From Caprella mutica (Eukaryota > Arthropoda > Malacostraca > Amphipoda > Caprellidae): a stretch of 64,000 nucleotides of DNA. The stretch covers positions 124,001-188,000 of the forward strand of contig CANNZV010001136.1 of the NCBI GenBank assembly GCA_947561585.1, in the 5' to 3' direction. The notes under the pieces were generated by a model that was not told the DNA's origin, made no database searches, and saw only the letters and a program-made list of their open reading frames with translations. This document shows, one piece after another, positions 24,982 through 37,329 of the stretch; positions within the stretch are counted from its first letter, which is position 1; every line of letters starts with the position of its first letter. Both the position numbers and the translations under genes were made by a program.

Positions 24982-25887
24982 GAGTGAATATGAATGTCGG
25001 AATCGGGTCTACATTCAGCGAGAGCGAATTTCTATAGTTTTTGGTGTACTTTGTGAAAGTGTAATAATATCGTCTAAACTAGAGAATAGTGTCTTAAGTT
25101 AATGTATAATATGAAATAAGATTGTTGTGTAGATTAATTAGGAATTAAAAGTACGGTATTTAGTACTATTTACATATATTTATTTAATAGAGTAATTATG
25201 TTCCTTTTATTCCATATGATCATATCTATTCACTAACTTGATATTTTTGAATACTAACTATAAACATATAAAGTATATTGAAGGTAAACTGTATAAGAAA
25301 TCTATTAAAAAAAAATATTAATAGATAAACAAATTGTACTTCTCTGGAATCGAAGTCACATTACAACTAATGCTAGTAGGAAACTTTCTTTGGCATAACC
25401 GGTTATAATCGTAGAAAACTTTCTTTTAACTGTTGAAAGTAGGGCGGACTTAGGTAAATTTGAAACAGATTTTTACTTTCCAAAAGTGATAATAATTCAG
25501 AAATTGAGTGTACATTAAGTTATTTTGTAATGATGAATAATATTAATAATAATAATAATGAATAATAAGAATTAAAATTGTTTGATAAAAAAGTATTATT
25601 GTATAATGTTATAGATACAATAATTAATTATAGCTATAAAAATAAATAACCATATTAGACTAATATACCTATAATAAAAACAAAGCACTACAATTCTAAT
25701 CATTTGAACTAATCAATGAATTTAAATAATTGTTTTATATAATTAATATAACAAAAACTCACATTTCAGCTGGTGAGGAAACGAACCTTCGTCACGCCTG
25801 AAAACATAAAAAAAAGCATTAAAATTTAATTCACACAAAATTACTTTTAATGAACACCTTCAGAATCGTGAAGTGGATGCGGACACG
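24982..25887. other. AT-rich spacer between 7SL and U6atac
   Basis: The 7SL upstream region lies here. TTCTCTAG (minus strand, 25079-25086) also occurs upstream of U6atac near 26025-26032. A shared pol III upstream element is possible, but the distances to the two 5' ends differ, so this is weak. No other gene is seen. Confidence 0.35.
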
Positions 25888-25988
25888 AAAAATGGGGTGT
25901 CATGCGCTGTTTCCAGCGAGTGCCATGACGTATATGTGTTCCATCCTTGTCAAGGGGAGTGCTAACTTGCTCTCCTTTATTGCAACAC
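25888..25988 (-). ncRNA. U6atac snRNA (minor spliceosome)
   Basis: About 100 nt starting GTGTTGCAAT. The central segment carries AAAGGAGAG (pairs with U12-type 5' splice sites), then GTTAGCACTCC and CCCTTGACAAGGATGGAA. It is almost identical to the invariant core of known U6atac RNAs, including the AGC catalytic triad and the U4atac-pairing region. A 3' stem (GTCATG...CATGAC around CGCTGGAAACAGCG) and a terminal T5 run complete the gene. The product pairs with U12-type 5' splice sites and helps form the active site for removal of U12-type introns. All diagnostic parts are intact, so it is probably functional. Confidence 0.93.
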
Positions 25989-27734
25989 GTCAGTGAACAG
26001 AAAAAGACATACTAAGTACTAGTGCTAGAGAAAGATTGACATAATCACTAGGTGAGCCTAGATACCTAGCTAAATATGGATTATTGGAATGATAAATTAT
26101 TTAAAAGAATATAGTAATGTAATGAATTGCAAATAACTATTGAAAGTTGAATAATAATAAATTAATAATGAAATAAATGTAAAGAAATTAATAGAATTTC
26201 AGAATTTTTTTCTACTCTTAAAGAATGAAAATCCTAGTTACATTATAGGATAAACCTATATTGAATTATTTAAGGAAAATTGTTTGTCATGGTAATCAAT
26301 ACTAATTATAGGTAAGTAAGGTAACCATTGAAGACTGAATAATGAAATAAATATGATGAAATACATCAGTTTACCTAAGAAGAAAATTTTCTTTGAGTTT
26401 CAACTATAAAGAATGAAAATTTTCTTTTTTTAAGGGATACTGAGGTAATATAACTTTTCTTCTCTTATAAATTCTTTATAAGTTTGAAATAATAATTAGT
26501 TGTATGGACATTGTTTTAAACTATTTTAGTTTTTGTTTCACTTAAAGGTAGATAGGTAGAGTCCATTCAAATTCATAGTTTCTTTAAAAACTGTATAGCC
26601 AAAATTGAAATAAAAATATTAATTAAATTCTAGCCCTATGCGATCTAGTTAAACAAACGTTAATTTCAACTCTTCCTACATAGTAGCATACCTACTTAGT
26701 AAATAAATAAATATTTTCATTAATAAATTCATTAATTATAATTTTTTTTATAATAAAGCAATAAATAAATTAATTTATATTGTTCAAAAACACAAACAAT
26801 TCAATAACTTTAGTTGACTAATACCATTTAATTTAATGTATTTTACTGGGAACAGAAGCCAAATTGAGGATTTCTTGGAGAACAGTATACTGTATACCAG
26901 TTTCTGCAGTCTGAAGTGAAAAAAACCATAAACGTTACTGGAAAGTATAGGTACAACTTAAAAAAATAATAATTGAAATTTTTATCGTCACAGCTGGATT
27001 CAATAATCAATTGTACTAAACATTGTACAACAGATTATTTCTTCAAAAGTTCACTAAATTTTGTAAATATTACTAACCAATTAGGTAGTCTGGGTTTAAA
27101 TTAACAACTTTCTAAGGCTGTTTCCAAATTTGAAAATTGAAGAGCTAAATTTAATTTAGGTACTATTTATAGACTATTACTATAACATGACACAGGTAAT
27201 TAGATTATAAATTAATATTGGAGGTGTCATGTTGTTACATAAAAACCTTAGTTTTTAATTTTTAGTGACTAGGTATCTAAAAGTACAGTCTCAACTCTCA
27301 AGGTATTATTAGGTTAGGTACTACCTAATTAATAATATTAACTACCTACTTTTCATATCTATATAAAATTATTAAATTCTACTTTTCAAGACATTATTTA
27401 CCTAGATAAATGGGATACAAAATTTTTAGGAATAATAGGGTACAAACATTTAAGGCATAGGTATATCACAAAAAAATCGAGAGGCTAATTCCATCTTATG
27501 CAAACTGGTTGTATGTAAGTAGTTATTAGCTACCTATACCTATTGCTATACTCAAGTACTTACAGTGATAAAACTCCTAAAACGGATAATGCTAGAATGT
27601 AGAAACTTCCTATAAAATAGAGAATCATAAAACTGGTAAGACCATGAAATGTCCACAACATATTACAGGGCCATATAATTTACATTGAGTGCCAATGCGA
27701 TGAACTGAAAGTCTGAAACATGGATAGAACATTA
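25989..27734. other. AT-rich spacer, no gene recognised
   Basis: Short frames only. The first 80 bp would hold the upstream promoter of U6atac. Confidence 0.45.
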
Positions 27735-29135
27735 TAGACTGGGCCCCATTTTGAAAAAGATGATTAGAAATAGGGATTAGCGGCATTAGGGGGTAAAAGC
27801 AGGGAACCACTTTTTATTTAGTTAATTTGGATATGCTGATTCAGAATATCTGTGTTCCCACTCTAAATTCGGAATGCTTCAAGCCTAAAATCGCATTTTA
27901 AAACTGCTAATAATCACAATTTTCCAGCGAAGAAACATATTGTAATTAGATGTAGTATTTAATTTTATGACAGTACATACTAGTTACAACACTGAGTCAC
28001 TGACTTCAGTTTAAAGATTATGGGAGTACTCCAAACTAATTTGTGAAAAAACACTAAATTAAACAACCAATAGCGTTGCAGATGAGATTTTGGAGCGTGA
28101 CGTCATTGCCGGGAGAATGTAGTAGGTACTTTTACTGTGAACGTGACTCTACAAGCCGCTGATTGGTGCAATATATTTTACGTCACGCGCACTCTTCTAG
28201 TTGCTATCCAATCACGCGCGTTGTCAAGCTATTTTTGCTGAAAATAAAATGGTTCTCAGTTATTATAAGGCAGTTATTTTTTGATATATTTAGCTATTGC
28301 TATTTGAAGCTGTTTCATATTCATAGATTAAGGACGCAATAATCTTTGCTCGTGCAATCGCTTTTTCCTTCAGAATGGATATATTTCCAAATCTGAAGAG
28401 GCATTGCCTGAGTCTGTTGACAAAGGACTGTGTATAATTTGCCCAGGATACAGTAACATAGGGTATGGTAATCAGCTGATGGAATCTATAGTTTGACGTG
28501 ACCACCGGATGACTGGAAATGGCGACTCTGACTACACTTTGAAACATGGGAAAACCTACTTAAACTTAGCACTTCTAAATTTAATTATTTTCTGATCAAT
28601 TACTAACTAGGCATTGGTTAAATTGTATTCCATTATTTTTTTCCTTATTTGTTATTCATAGGAACTACAATGACGTGGTGACGTCAGATTTTTGTGTCGT
28701 CTGCTAGGTACTATACCCGATTATGTTCCTGTACCGTGAATTTGCCTAACTGTTTCGAAAACTGACAGACCACGTTTAGGTTCTGAACAAGGTCGAGAAA
28801 AAGTACGTGAGGCTGCAAATTGCCGGAAAAAATTGAGAGACCCGGATCACAGAGATACCATTGATCGTCTCGAAAATGCTCTTGGGTCAGAACCGCATTC
28901 TATACTTTGGCACAAATCTTGTTACACTCAATTCACCGTTAAAAGTAAAATTGAGCGTCTGCGAAAAAAACATCTGAAAAGCTTAACTGATCAAACGGAT
29001 GCCAGTCACGGTTCCAGAACCCCTGCAGAGAGAGTTGATAATTCTCGTACGCAAGAACGCTCATCCTGTTAACTGGAAAATGTGTCTTTTCTGTCAAACT
29101 AATTACTCAAAGAATCGGTTGTCATCAGTGATGAC

Positions 29136-30776
29136 TAAGGCTCGGACATTGAAGCATTTTAAATTAAATGCCACTAGCGCTCATAATGCTCCAAACGCTA
29201 TAAACGCCCCAAAATGCTCAAAACGCCCCAAAATGCTCCACATGTACTCTGGTTGACTTCTATTGCGCACCAATATTGAGTAATGTCAAATAACTGTATC
29301 ATTCTTACCGGGTGGAAAACTGCACTTTTAAGTTTATTTAATGGTTCATAAAGCTTAAACGTGAATGATCGAGCTAATTTCACATAGTTATCTGCCAGTG
29401 ATTGCTGAGACTTCATTTAGGCAACCTTTTTAATTTATACGTTTCTTTCCCCTTCCTTCATATTGCCAATAATTAGTTCGTACAAATATACTTAAACTAA
29501 AAATAGATTAAAATACGAATTTGATATTGATAGAGAGTTAGCTTCAGTGAAATATCAGGGTATGTGCTTGTGTGCTATTGCTTAGGTACACTCAAATAAA
29601 TTGTATCCGTAGTTATTTTTTGATAGTTAACTAATTTCAAATGTTGACGAGAAATCATAGTACAGATAAAACTCGTACAGCGGACGATCTTTTATCGGGC
29701 AAAATATATCCGTTCTATAAGAGCCATGTAGCTCCTACAATGACATCTCTAAATTATATGGTTTAACAAATATATTCTATGTCTACCATTAATCTAGTCG
29801 TGTATTGATTTAATTTGATTATATTCACTTAATGAGTTAATGTATTGTTGTTAAGATTTTTTTAATAATTTAATTTTGTTGCCCTTTTCCTATACATTTT
29901 TTTGATTAGAAAAGTTCTATAAAAATTAAAATGAGGTGTGACTATTCTAATATTAACCCTAGATTTTCACGTAATTCATATCTATTTAGCTGCTAATATC
30001 TTTGTTTTATTTTACATACCTTAGTTTTTCGTACATTTGTTTGAGTAAGTAAATACTGGGTTGAATATTTTGCAAGGCGTAGTGAAGAAACCAGACTGAA
30101 ATATTTCCCGAATTGACTCCCGAAGATGTTTCCCGCTATGCTAGTGCCCCTGTTACTTCCACAGAAATATAGAGATTATTTTTTTTATTGAAATATTTGG
30201 TCTCAGATAGACGATGAAATGTCAAAAAAAAAATGTTAAGGAATTAATGGTTTTTTCTTGTTAATCACATTCTTACCAAACTTCAACAACATGTGATGCT
30301 AGAATTTTCTGTAACATAATAGTCTCAATATAGATTCCAATTATTATGTGTACTGTATACGTTCGTTTTGTTTTCAACATCTATTGTTCTTATTCTTAGG
30401 TTTTTTTCAAGTATTGCACAATACTTTTGAGCCTTACATATTTACATAATGATTTTTCAAAATGAATTATTTATGGATAAAAATTAAAGATAATTTTTGT
30501 GTATAATTCATCCAAAAACTCTTCAAAAACAAAACCTCGTTAAAATTCTTACTTTGATAAGTAACACGCTTTTTCTTTCGGTGCATGAAACACTCAAAAA
30601 ACTGCCTCAAATGCACCAATAACTGTCCCCAAATGCACTGATAAGTGCTTCAAACGCACCGATAAGTGCTTCAAATGCTCTTTTCTATCACTCCTACTGC
30701 ACATTTATAGCGCTACAAGTGCTCGTTTTGACCGCTACTACTGCTCTTTTTTAAGTGCTCCAATGTCCTAGCTCTA
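29136..30776. mobile_element. Non-autonomous hAT-type element, copy 1
   Basis: Bounded by an exact 8-bp target duplication, GTGATGAC (29128-29135 and 30777-30784). The ends are inverted and related: TAAGGCTCGGACATTG at the left, TAGAGCTAGGACATTG when the right end is read inward. 8-bp duplications and YARNG termini are hAT hallmarks. Subterminal short repeats of the type CCAAATGCNC / AAACGCCCC lie at both ends. No transposase is present. It splits the large TIR-element gene. Confidence 0.88.
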
Positions 30777-33470
30777 GTGATGACAAAGAAAATGATTGAG
30801 AATATCCTGCCTGGAAGGCTCACGTCTTGATCACAAATTGACTGTGCGCTTGGCTGGTATAATTGATTTGATTGCAGCTGAAGCCAAATATCACCTTGTA
30901 TGTCTTCAGGCATTTATGAGATCTTGCTCCAAGTTAAAGCTATGCTCTCAAAGCTCCGACATTGCGATGGCATGGCTATGTAGCAAACAGAAAAAATCGG
31001 CAGAAAAAGGCCAGATCCTTCAGCTTGAGTATGTGTGGAAACGCTATGAATTTCTCGCTTAAGAGGCTTCAGTCAATATACCAAAAGAGCTATTATAGCA
31101 GGAGAGCAACGTTCAAAGAGAAGTTGCAAGGTCAACTTGACGATACGTTTACTTTATTCCAACCACTAGACATGTGTGTAGAAGAAAGAAAGACCATTCT
31201 CATTCCAAACACCTACACTCGAACACTCTTTCAAACTGCGTTGAATGATGCTGAATCAGATACCATTCCAACATATCACCCTGAAGACAATATTACGATG
31301 TCTCTAGTTCGTGTTGCACTCAAAATCCGTGCGGACAAAATGTCTTCAGGTGGCCATCGTGGTTTTTCTGTCAGGGAAGATGATGTCATCGCATGTGTTC
31401 CAGATAGCCTGTATATGCTTTAGAGACTTATTTTTGGTGGCCAAGATGTATTAGCAGCATCAAACACAGATGCAGATGATATCCAGATGCAAACAAGAGT
31501 ACTGAGTTGTTGCTCAGGATGTCATTTTTGGCACCAGTGGTGGAACGAAGTGGACTCCAAAACATGTTGGTCTAGCTTGTACATTGCACCAAGCAACACG
31601 TTCCAAAGATCTAGTGAATTTGTTTCACAAAGCAGGACATTGTATTAACTATAAACAGGTTTTGCCAATCGATACTTCATTAGCTGTAAGCACATTGCAA
31701 TCTCTGGACCATCAAACTGGAGCAATTATACCACCAAATATCGTAGCCAACAAGTTCGATTACACAGCTGACAATATTGACATACTAGACGAGACTCTTG
31801 ACGGCAAAAACACATTCCATGCAACCCAGATGGTGACATGGCAGCGAGGACAGACCTCCAGTACCACACTTGCCACGCTCAAGCCTTCAACTAAAAGCAA
31901 GTTAGATGTCCCAACAATCTTAGAAGAATTGCATCACATAAATGTAAATCCTGCCAACAGTGAACCCCTCTTCAGGACCTTAAAAACCCGACTGACACAT
32001 CTTGGTTTTATTCGTCCAAGATAAACAATAATGCATCTGTGCTAGACTCACAAGTAATGGACATGGCTTTCTTCTTGACCAGACAAGACTCCACCAAGAA
32101 GAAAAGTTGGACCGTTTTTAATGAAGGAGTTTCAACAGTTGACCCAGAACAAACGTCTGTCGGATATCTGCCTATTCTTCTAGCTCCTGCTCACGAACTG
32201 GACACGTTGAATACAGTTGTCAGAAGATGTATGGAAACATCGTCACACCATGGTCAGGAGCACACAGTGATAACTGTGGACCAAGCACTTTATTTGTAAA
32301 CTTATGGAATTAAAATGGTTGAATCCAGAATATCATCAGAAACTTATTCCTAGAGTTGGTGGTCTCCACATTTCGATGAACTTTCAGAAATGTATTGGTC
32401 ATCACATGGATGAATCTGGTTTGTCTGAGCTTTGGCTTGAAAGTGGTATTCTGGGACCAGGCGCAGTCGAGTTGGTTTTGGCTGGAAAAGCATACAAAAA
32501 GGCAATGCGTGCACATAAGCTAATTTTACAGGCACTCTGGCGCATTTTGATGCCAATGCTTCTCTCGCATGTTGCCAAAGAAGATTCACAAGCCCATGGT
32601 GAACTTTTATCTCTCATAAATGTTGATGGATCTGAGGGGATCTCAGAGCTGGTTTCCTTTGTGAAACAAGATCGATTTGGCTACCTATTAAGTGACTTCT
32701 TAAAAAGTAGAGATGGTGATGTTAATTTCACTTTCTGGTGGAATTACATGAAAATGGTACAAATACTTCTGAAGTTAATTCGTTCCCAGAGTGATGGCAA
32801 CTAAGACTTACACGTTGACTCCTTTGCCCAGATGCTGCCATACTTCATGAGGTATGATCACCTCAACTACAGCAGATGGGGACCTGTCTATGTTACCGAA
32901 ATTCACAACCTTCCCGAGGCTGTGCTCAAAGAATTCGAAAAAGGCAACTTTGTTGTCAAACGCTCTGCCAGAAAATTTAATCAAGTCGACCCTGATCAAT
33001 CACAAGAGTGGGTCAATGGAACTGGTAAGAAAGGTGGTGGTATTGTGGGTATAACTAAAACCCCATCAGCTCTTAGTAGATGGACCCTCTCATATAATTT
33101 GAGATCACAAATATCAGCCGACACACATGGCATGTACAATCTTTGTCCCGGCAGCAATCTTCTTCACATTGAGAGCACAAAATCTCGCCAAGTGAGAGAT
33201 CAACACGACGAGAATGTACTGGTGAAAACTTAGCAAAGCTTCAATGTCTTTACGACGCCTCTGCAGTCGGATATCTTACGAAATTTGGCAACAAAGGATT
33301 TAGCTACAGAATACATTCAAGACTCTCTACTTGCCGCCATGTTCCATGGCCAGACGTCTGTCAACAAGTTCATGGAAGAGCGATTGATGCAGAACCAAGC
33401 CTCTTCTAAACCTCTAATTGCAATTCATACTCCATTAAAACGCAAAAACCCACCAACATTTACGAAGCTA

Positions 33471-34767
33471 CAGGGTGGGGCGTAAGTTTGGAAGCAAATG
33501 AAAGTGCATATCATAATCCAACGAAAAATATATTTAATAATTTACAGTTCTGTATTATTACATAAGGGTTTTAAGAATTCAAAAATCATAAATTTATTCA
33601 AAATGTCCCCCCTTGTTTTTAATAACAGCCTCAAATCTCCTCCGAACTCCTCCTACTGCGGCACGCAACTGTTCTTGTGAAATTTCCTTCCAAGATCTCT
33701 GGAGCGAACGCTTTAAATCATCCACACTGCGATGGAATTTACCACAGGCCTTTGATTCAAGAATGGACCATACCGAAAAGTCCATAGGATTAACATCTGG
33801 GGAGCAGGGAGGCCACATTTCTTTGGACCAAAACCGTGGAAGATGGTCATGGCACCAGTTTTGAGTGACATTTGCAGTATGTGAAGTTGCGCCGTCTTGC
33901 TGAAATGTCCATAGAGTGTCATTACCGAAGTGATCCTTAGCTGACTCCAACATTGGCGTCAAAATATTCTCAATATAACATTTAGCATTGATTTTGGCGC
34001 CTTGTTCCACAAAAATTAAAGGAGATCTCCAAGTTTCTGAAACGGCGACCCAAACCAATACTGAAGCAGGTTTCATGGTTCTGTGGACAGTTTTTTGGTT
34101 GTATGGGATGTCTTTTGCACTTTTACCAATTATTCTGTCATTCCTCCGGTTGTGAGCCATTTTCACTGTGAAATTTTTTTCGTCAAACCAAACAATTTCA
34201 CCAGCCGTGCCAGACTTCAATTCTCTCAGAAGTGCTTTGCTTCTCTCCAATCTCTTTTTCTTTACAGCTTCTGACAGAGTCTGTCTCTTTTGGAGGGTGA
34301 AAGAGGACATCTTTAGGTCTTCTTTGACAACTCTTCTCATTGTTCTGGGACTCACATTAGCTGTTTTGGCTAACAATCGTATTGACCTTTTCGGGTTCCT
34401 CCTGATCTTCTCTCGGGCACATTTTATCAGTTGTTTGGTGCGTTGTGAGCGTGGTCTACCACTTCTTGGACGATCAGTCAAGTCTCCTCTCTCATTAAAA
34501 CGCTTCACACACTTCCAAACAGTCGATCTCGCTATTGAGAGAGTCTTTGAAATGACGGAATCTGACTTCCCGGCACGGTGTAGAGCAATAATGGCTTCTC
34601 TTTTGTCTGACATTTTTGAATTGACTAAATTTTTGTAAAAAATAACACTGCCACGTCATAATGTAGTGTCTCTACTATAGTTCAAACCCTATCACCTACT
34701 TAGGAACTTATTTTTAAGAATTATATTAATGTTTGAAAAATTGCTTCCAAACTTACGCCCCACCCTG
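33471..34767 (-). mobile_element. Complete DD37D mariner-type transposon
   Basis: A 1,297-bp element with perfect 27-bp terminal inverted repeats (start CAGGGTGGGGCGTAAG) and TA duplications at 33469-33470 and 34768-34769. It carries one intact transposase gene. Identical terminal repeats and an unbroken gene mean a recent insertion. It lies within a gene that was already part of an older element. Confidence 0.96.
33594..34613 (-). CDS. Mariner/Tc1-family transposase, DD37D type
   Basis: 339 residues, the usual length. The N-terminal DNA-binding region (about 1-110) has two helix-turn-helix units joined by the S-G-R-P-R linker at 51-55. The catalytic domain has W-F-D-E (Asp144), Q-Q-D-G-A (Asp240) and S-P-D-V-N-P-M-D (Asp278). 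There are 37 residues between the second and third acids, the DD37D (maT-like) signature. The enzyme cuts and pastes its element into TA dinucleotides. The frame has no stop or shift and all three acids are present, so the protein could be active. The ATG chosen is the only one giving a full N-terminal domain. Confidence 0.95.
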   Translation of the reverse strand: MSDKREAIIALHRAGKSDSVISKTLSIARSTVWKCVKRFNERGDLTDRPRSGRPRSQRTKQLIKCAREKIRRNPKRSIRLLAKTANVSPRTMRRVVKEDLKMSSFTLQKRQTLSEAVKKKRLERSKALLRELKSGTAGEIVWFDEKNFTVKMAHNRRNDRIIGKSAKDIPYNQKTVHRTMKPASVLVWVAVSETWRSPLIFVEQGAKINAKCYIENILTPMLESAKDHFGNDTLWTFQQDGATSHTANVTQNWCHDHLPRFWSKEMWPPCSPDVNPMDFSVWSILESKACGKFHRSVDDLKRSLQRSWKEISQEQLRAAVGGVRRRFEAVIKNKGGHFE

Positions 34768-36624
34768 TATATGATGTTGCCAGGGAGAGGAAGAAAGACA
34801 AAGTATTGAAAGCTGATCGAAATGTGTTGCAGCTTCTCATCACTGCTTTTGAAGCAGGGCGAGACGTTGACATGCCAGCGATCTTAAAGCATGAACTCAT
34901 GCCTGTTCCCCTCTCTCTTGCTGAGACGAACAAATCGATCCTTGCAGATATAATCACGAAACCGATAGCTTGTCGAGAAAATATCCATCTTCAGGATCAA
35001 ACGTCATGCCTGATAATTGATGGTCAGCCTTTGGTTATCATTGTTGGTAAACCTCAAGGAGCATTGACATTTGGTGAGCTGGCAGATTTCGTACGTGCTG
35101 TACTTCAAGCAGGGGCCAATTTTCAAAGAGTAGAGGTTGTTTTTGATCGATATAGAGAGGAAACGATCAAAGCTACCACCAGATCCCGTCGAGCAAAGAC
35201 AGCACGATCCATTCGTAGGCTTTTTGAGAGTCGAACGGTTCCTCTGCCGAAAAACTGGGCAAATTTTATGACCTCACCTGAAAATAAAGCTGATCTAGCC
35301 AGATTTTTGTCTAAGGAATTGATCTCACAATCACCAAATGACAAAGACATAGTTGTTGCTGGTGGTTTTATTAACGGACAAGAAGTCCGTTCTTCCAAAG
35401 GAAGTGATGCCATCTCGCTTCAAGCAACACACGAAGAAGCTGACACCAGGCTTGTATTACATGATATTAACAGTCGATGCATGAGTGTTGTAGTCTCCTC
35501 ACGTGACACAGACGTTCTTCTGCTTTTAGTGTCTCATTTTCAGAAATTGCAGTGTGATAATATCTGGATAATGTCAGGAACTGCAAAAAAGAGGAAATTC
35601 ATTCCAGTTAGGGCTGTTTTAACAGTCTCCCAATAGGGTTGATAGAAAACTTACTAGCATTCCACGCGCTAACTGGATGTGACACGACATCATACCTGGC
35701 TAATCACACCAAACAAACATCATGGAATATCTTCAAGGAGAACCATGCACTTTTGGATGGTCTTGGTGTTGGTGACCTCTCGCCAGAAACCTGCTTATCA
35801 GTGGAGATATTTGTATGCAAAATATTTAAAGTATCACATGCAGTCTCTGTAGACAAAGCTAGACATATTCTGTTCATGAAGGGGGAAAAGCCGGAAGTCC
35901 TGCCTCCAACAAAGGACGCCTTCAAATTCCATATGATGTGCGCTCATTTCCAAACTATGGTATGGAAAAACGCTCACTTACCCCCAACAGTACTTCTAGA
36001 GATATGGGATGGGAACAGGATGATATGAGACCAGGGCTTCGACCAATCTTGATGTCCTTGGATCCCATTCCAGCGAGCTGTTTGGAGATGATTTCGTGTG
36101 CTTGCCAACAGCTGTGCAAAACGCTGCGATGCAAATGTCGCAAATCAAAGCTTCGGTGTACAGCTCTGTGTCGCTGTAAAGGTCAGATTGATGATAAGCG
36201 TGTCTGTCTTAACACAGTAGTTCAATCTTAAATCATGCATACACAGCTTGAAACGACTGATTTATGAAGAGAAATGTATAATTGCTTATTACTTGTGAAG
36301 GGTGGATGAATGTGTTCTGCCAAGTGTATTCATATTTTTCAGCTATTTTTCTCTCATTGTCACTCTAAATATTCAAACTTACAAATAATACGGATTTTGA
36401 TAAACAACCAAGCCATTAGGGTATACAAACATCAAAATACCAGAAAACAGACATTTGGCTGCCATTTTGCTTATTTCCCATTCTAATGGGGAACGCTTCA
36501 AAATACAGTGTGGGAACCGTGATTTTCTGATTCAGCATACCCAAATTAACCATACAAGCCTGGTTCCCAACTTTTACCCCCAAATGCTTCTAACCTTTTT
36601 TTTTCTTAAGCAGGGTCTAGTCTA

Positions 36625-37329
36625 TTAGGTACCTATAGAGTATAGAGGTTTCAGAAAAAAATTATCAGATGAAGATATTAAAATATCATCTGATAAAAGG
36701 AATCTTCATTTGTACCAGGCTATTTTCTTTCTAATATAGGAGTATATAGTTTGCTCTATCAATGTAAATTCTTTGCACAATTAATTTAATAAATTTTCAT
36801 TTCTCGGAGCAAAGAAATATGGCGAACCAGGGTCCGTTAACAATACTAGTTTAAATTCTGGTCCGTTTTGTTTATTTGCTTCAATTCTGGTCCGTTAACT
36901 TTACTTGGTTAAATTATTAATGTTTGACCAATAATTGGGAAAAGAACATAATTTTGGAATCATAGATACCACATTAAAGGATTTAAGCAGAAGTTTTTTC
37001 CCATTTTTCAAAATGGATCACGTTTTTTATCAATTCTTTGATAGGCTATACGGAGACCTAAAGTATTAATAAAAATAGTAGTAACGTAAATATCTTACTG
37101 CAAATGTTCCAAGTGCCTACATTATTCTAAGTAAATGGACCTAAGATCAATAGATTTTATTATAATGCACCAGAGATCTATGATATGTGTAATTGTAAAC
37201 TAATTACTTTAAATAAACATGTCATTCCGTAAACAGTTACAAGAAAAACTAAATTTGAATATAATCGTATCAAGAAAATCAATACCTGCATAAAGACAAT
37301 TTTAAGAAATAGCTTTAAGCACTAATAAT
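36625..37329. other. Spacer with a dispersed GGTCCGTTA repeat
   Basis: 36828-36905 contains three copies of (T)CTGGTCCGTTA within about 70 bp. The same motif array occurs at 39488-39655 and 47900-48120 (inside an intron of a receptor gene). Nothing else is recognised. Confidence 0.5.

Larger units (their letters stand above)
28700..36231 (+). pseudogene. Decayed transposon protein with FEN/PIN-like nuclease region
   Basis: A series of plus-strand frames reads as one intronless gene of about 1,700 codons, broken by two transposons and several stops or frameshifts (for example a stop at 31421-31423, a shift near 31505, stops at 32022, 32297, 32802 and 33231). In order: an N-terminal part with W-H-K-S-C and C-L-F-C pairs (28820-29135, a possible zinc-binding region), resumed after the hAT insertion (30785-33470), then after the mariner (34770-36231). 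The last part has V-V-F-D-R-Y (35136), E-E-A-D-T-R (35433) and R-D-T-D-V (35501), an acid pattern like the metal sites of FEN1/PIN nucleases. Next come an A-L-T-G-C-D-T-T-S block (35666) and a Cys-rich C terminus (36085-36180). The family is common as unnamed multicopy proteins in invertebrates; the nuclease role is my inference. Confidence 0.65.
27735..36624. mobile_element. Large TIR transposon with two nested insertions
   Basis: The left end (27735-27880) and right end (about 36440-36624, inverted) share a long imperfect repeat. It starts TAGACT(G/A)G(G/A)CCC and passes through GGGGGTAAAAG, GGGAACCA, GTTAATTTGG, TATGCTGA and GTTCCCAC in the same order. TTA lies outside both ends and may be a 3-bp target duplication. 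Total length is 8.9 kb; removing the hAT-type element and the mariner leaves about 5.9 kb, filled mostly by one decayed gene. I cannot assign a superfamily. The inverted ends strongly suggest that the internal gene was the element's own protein. Confidence 0.7.

Noticed and set aside
24690..25102. Two overlapping plus-strand frames of 115 and 111 codons
   Set aside because: They lie over the 7SL RNA gene on the other strand; their length comes from its GC-rich sequence.
33594..34638. Plus-strand frames of 83, 63 and 156 codons
   Set aside because: Antisense shadows of the mariner transposase.
30962..36231. Separate small genes of 60-276 codons
   Set aside because: They are consecutive pieces of one broken gene and are reported as one pseudogene.
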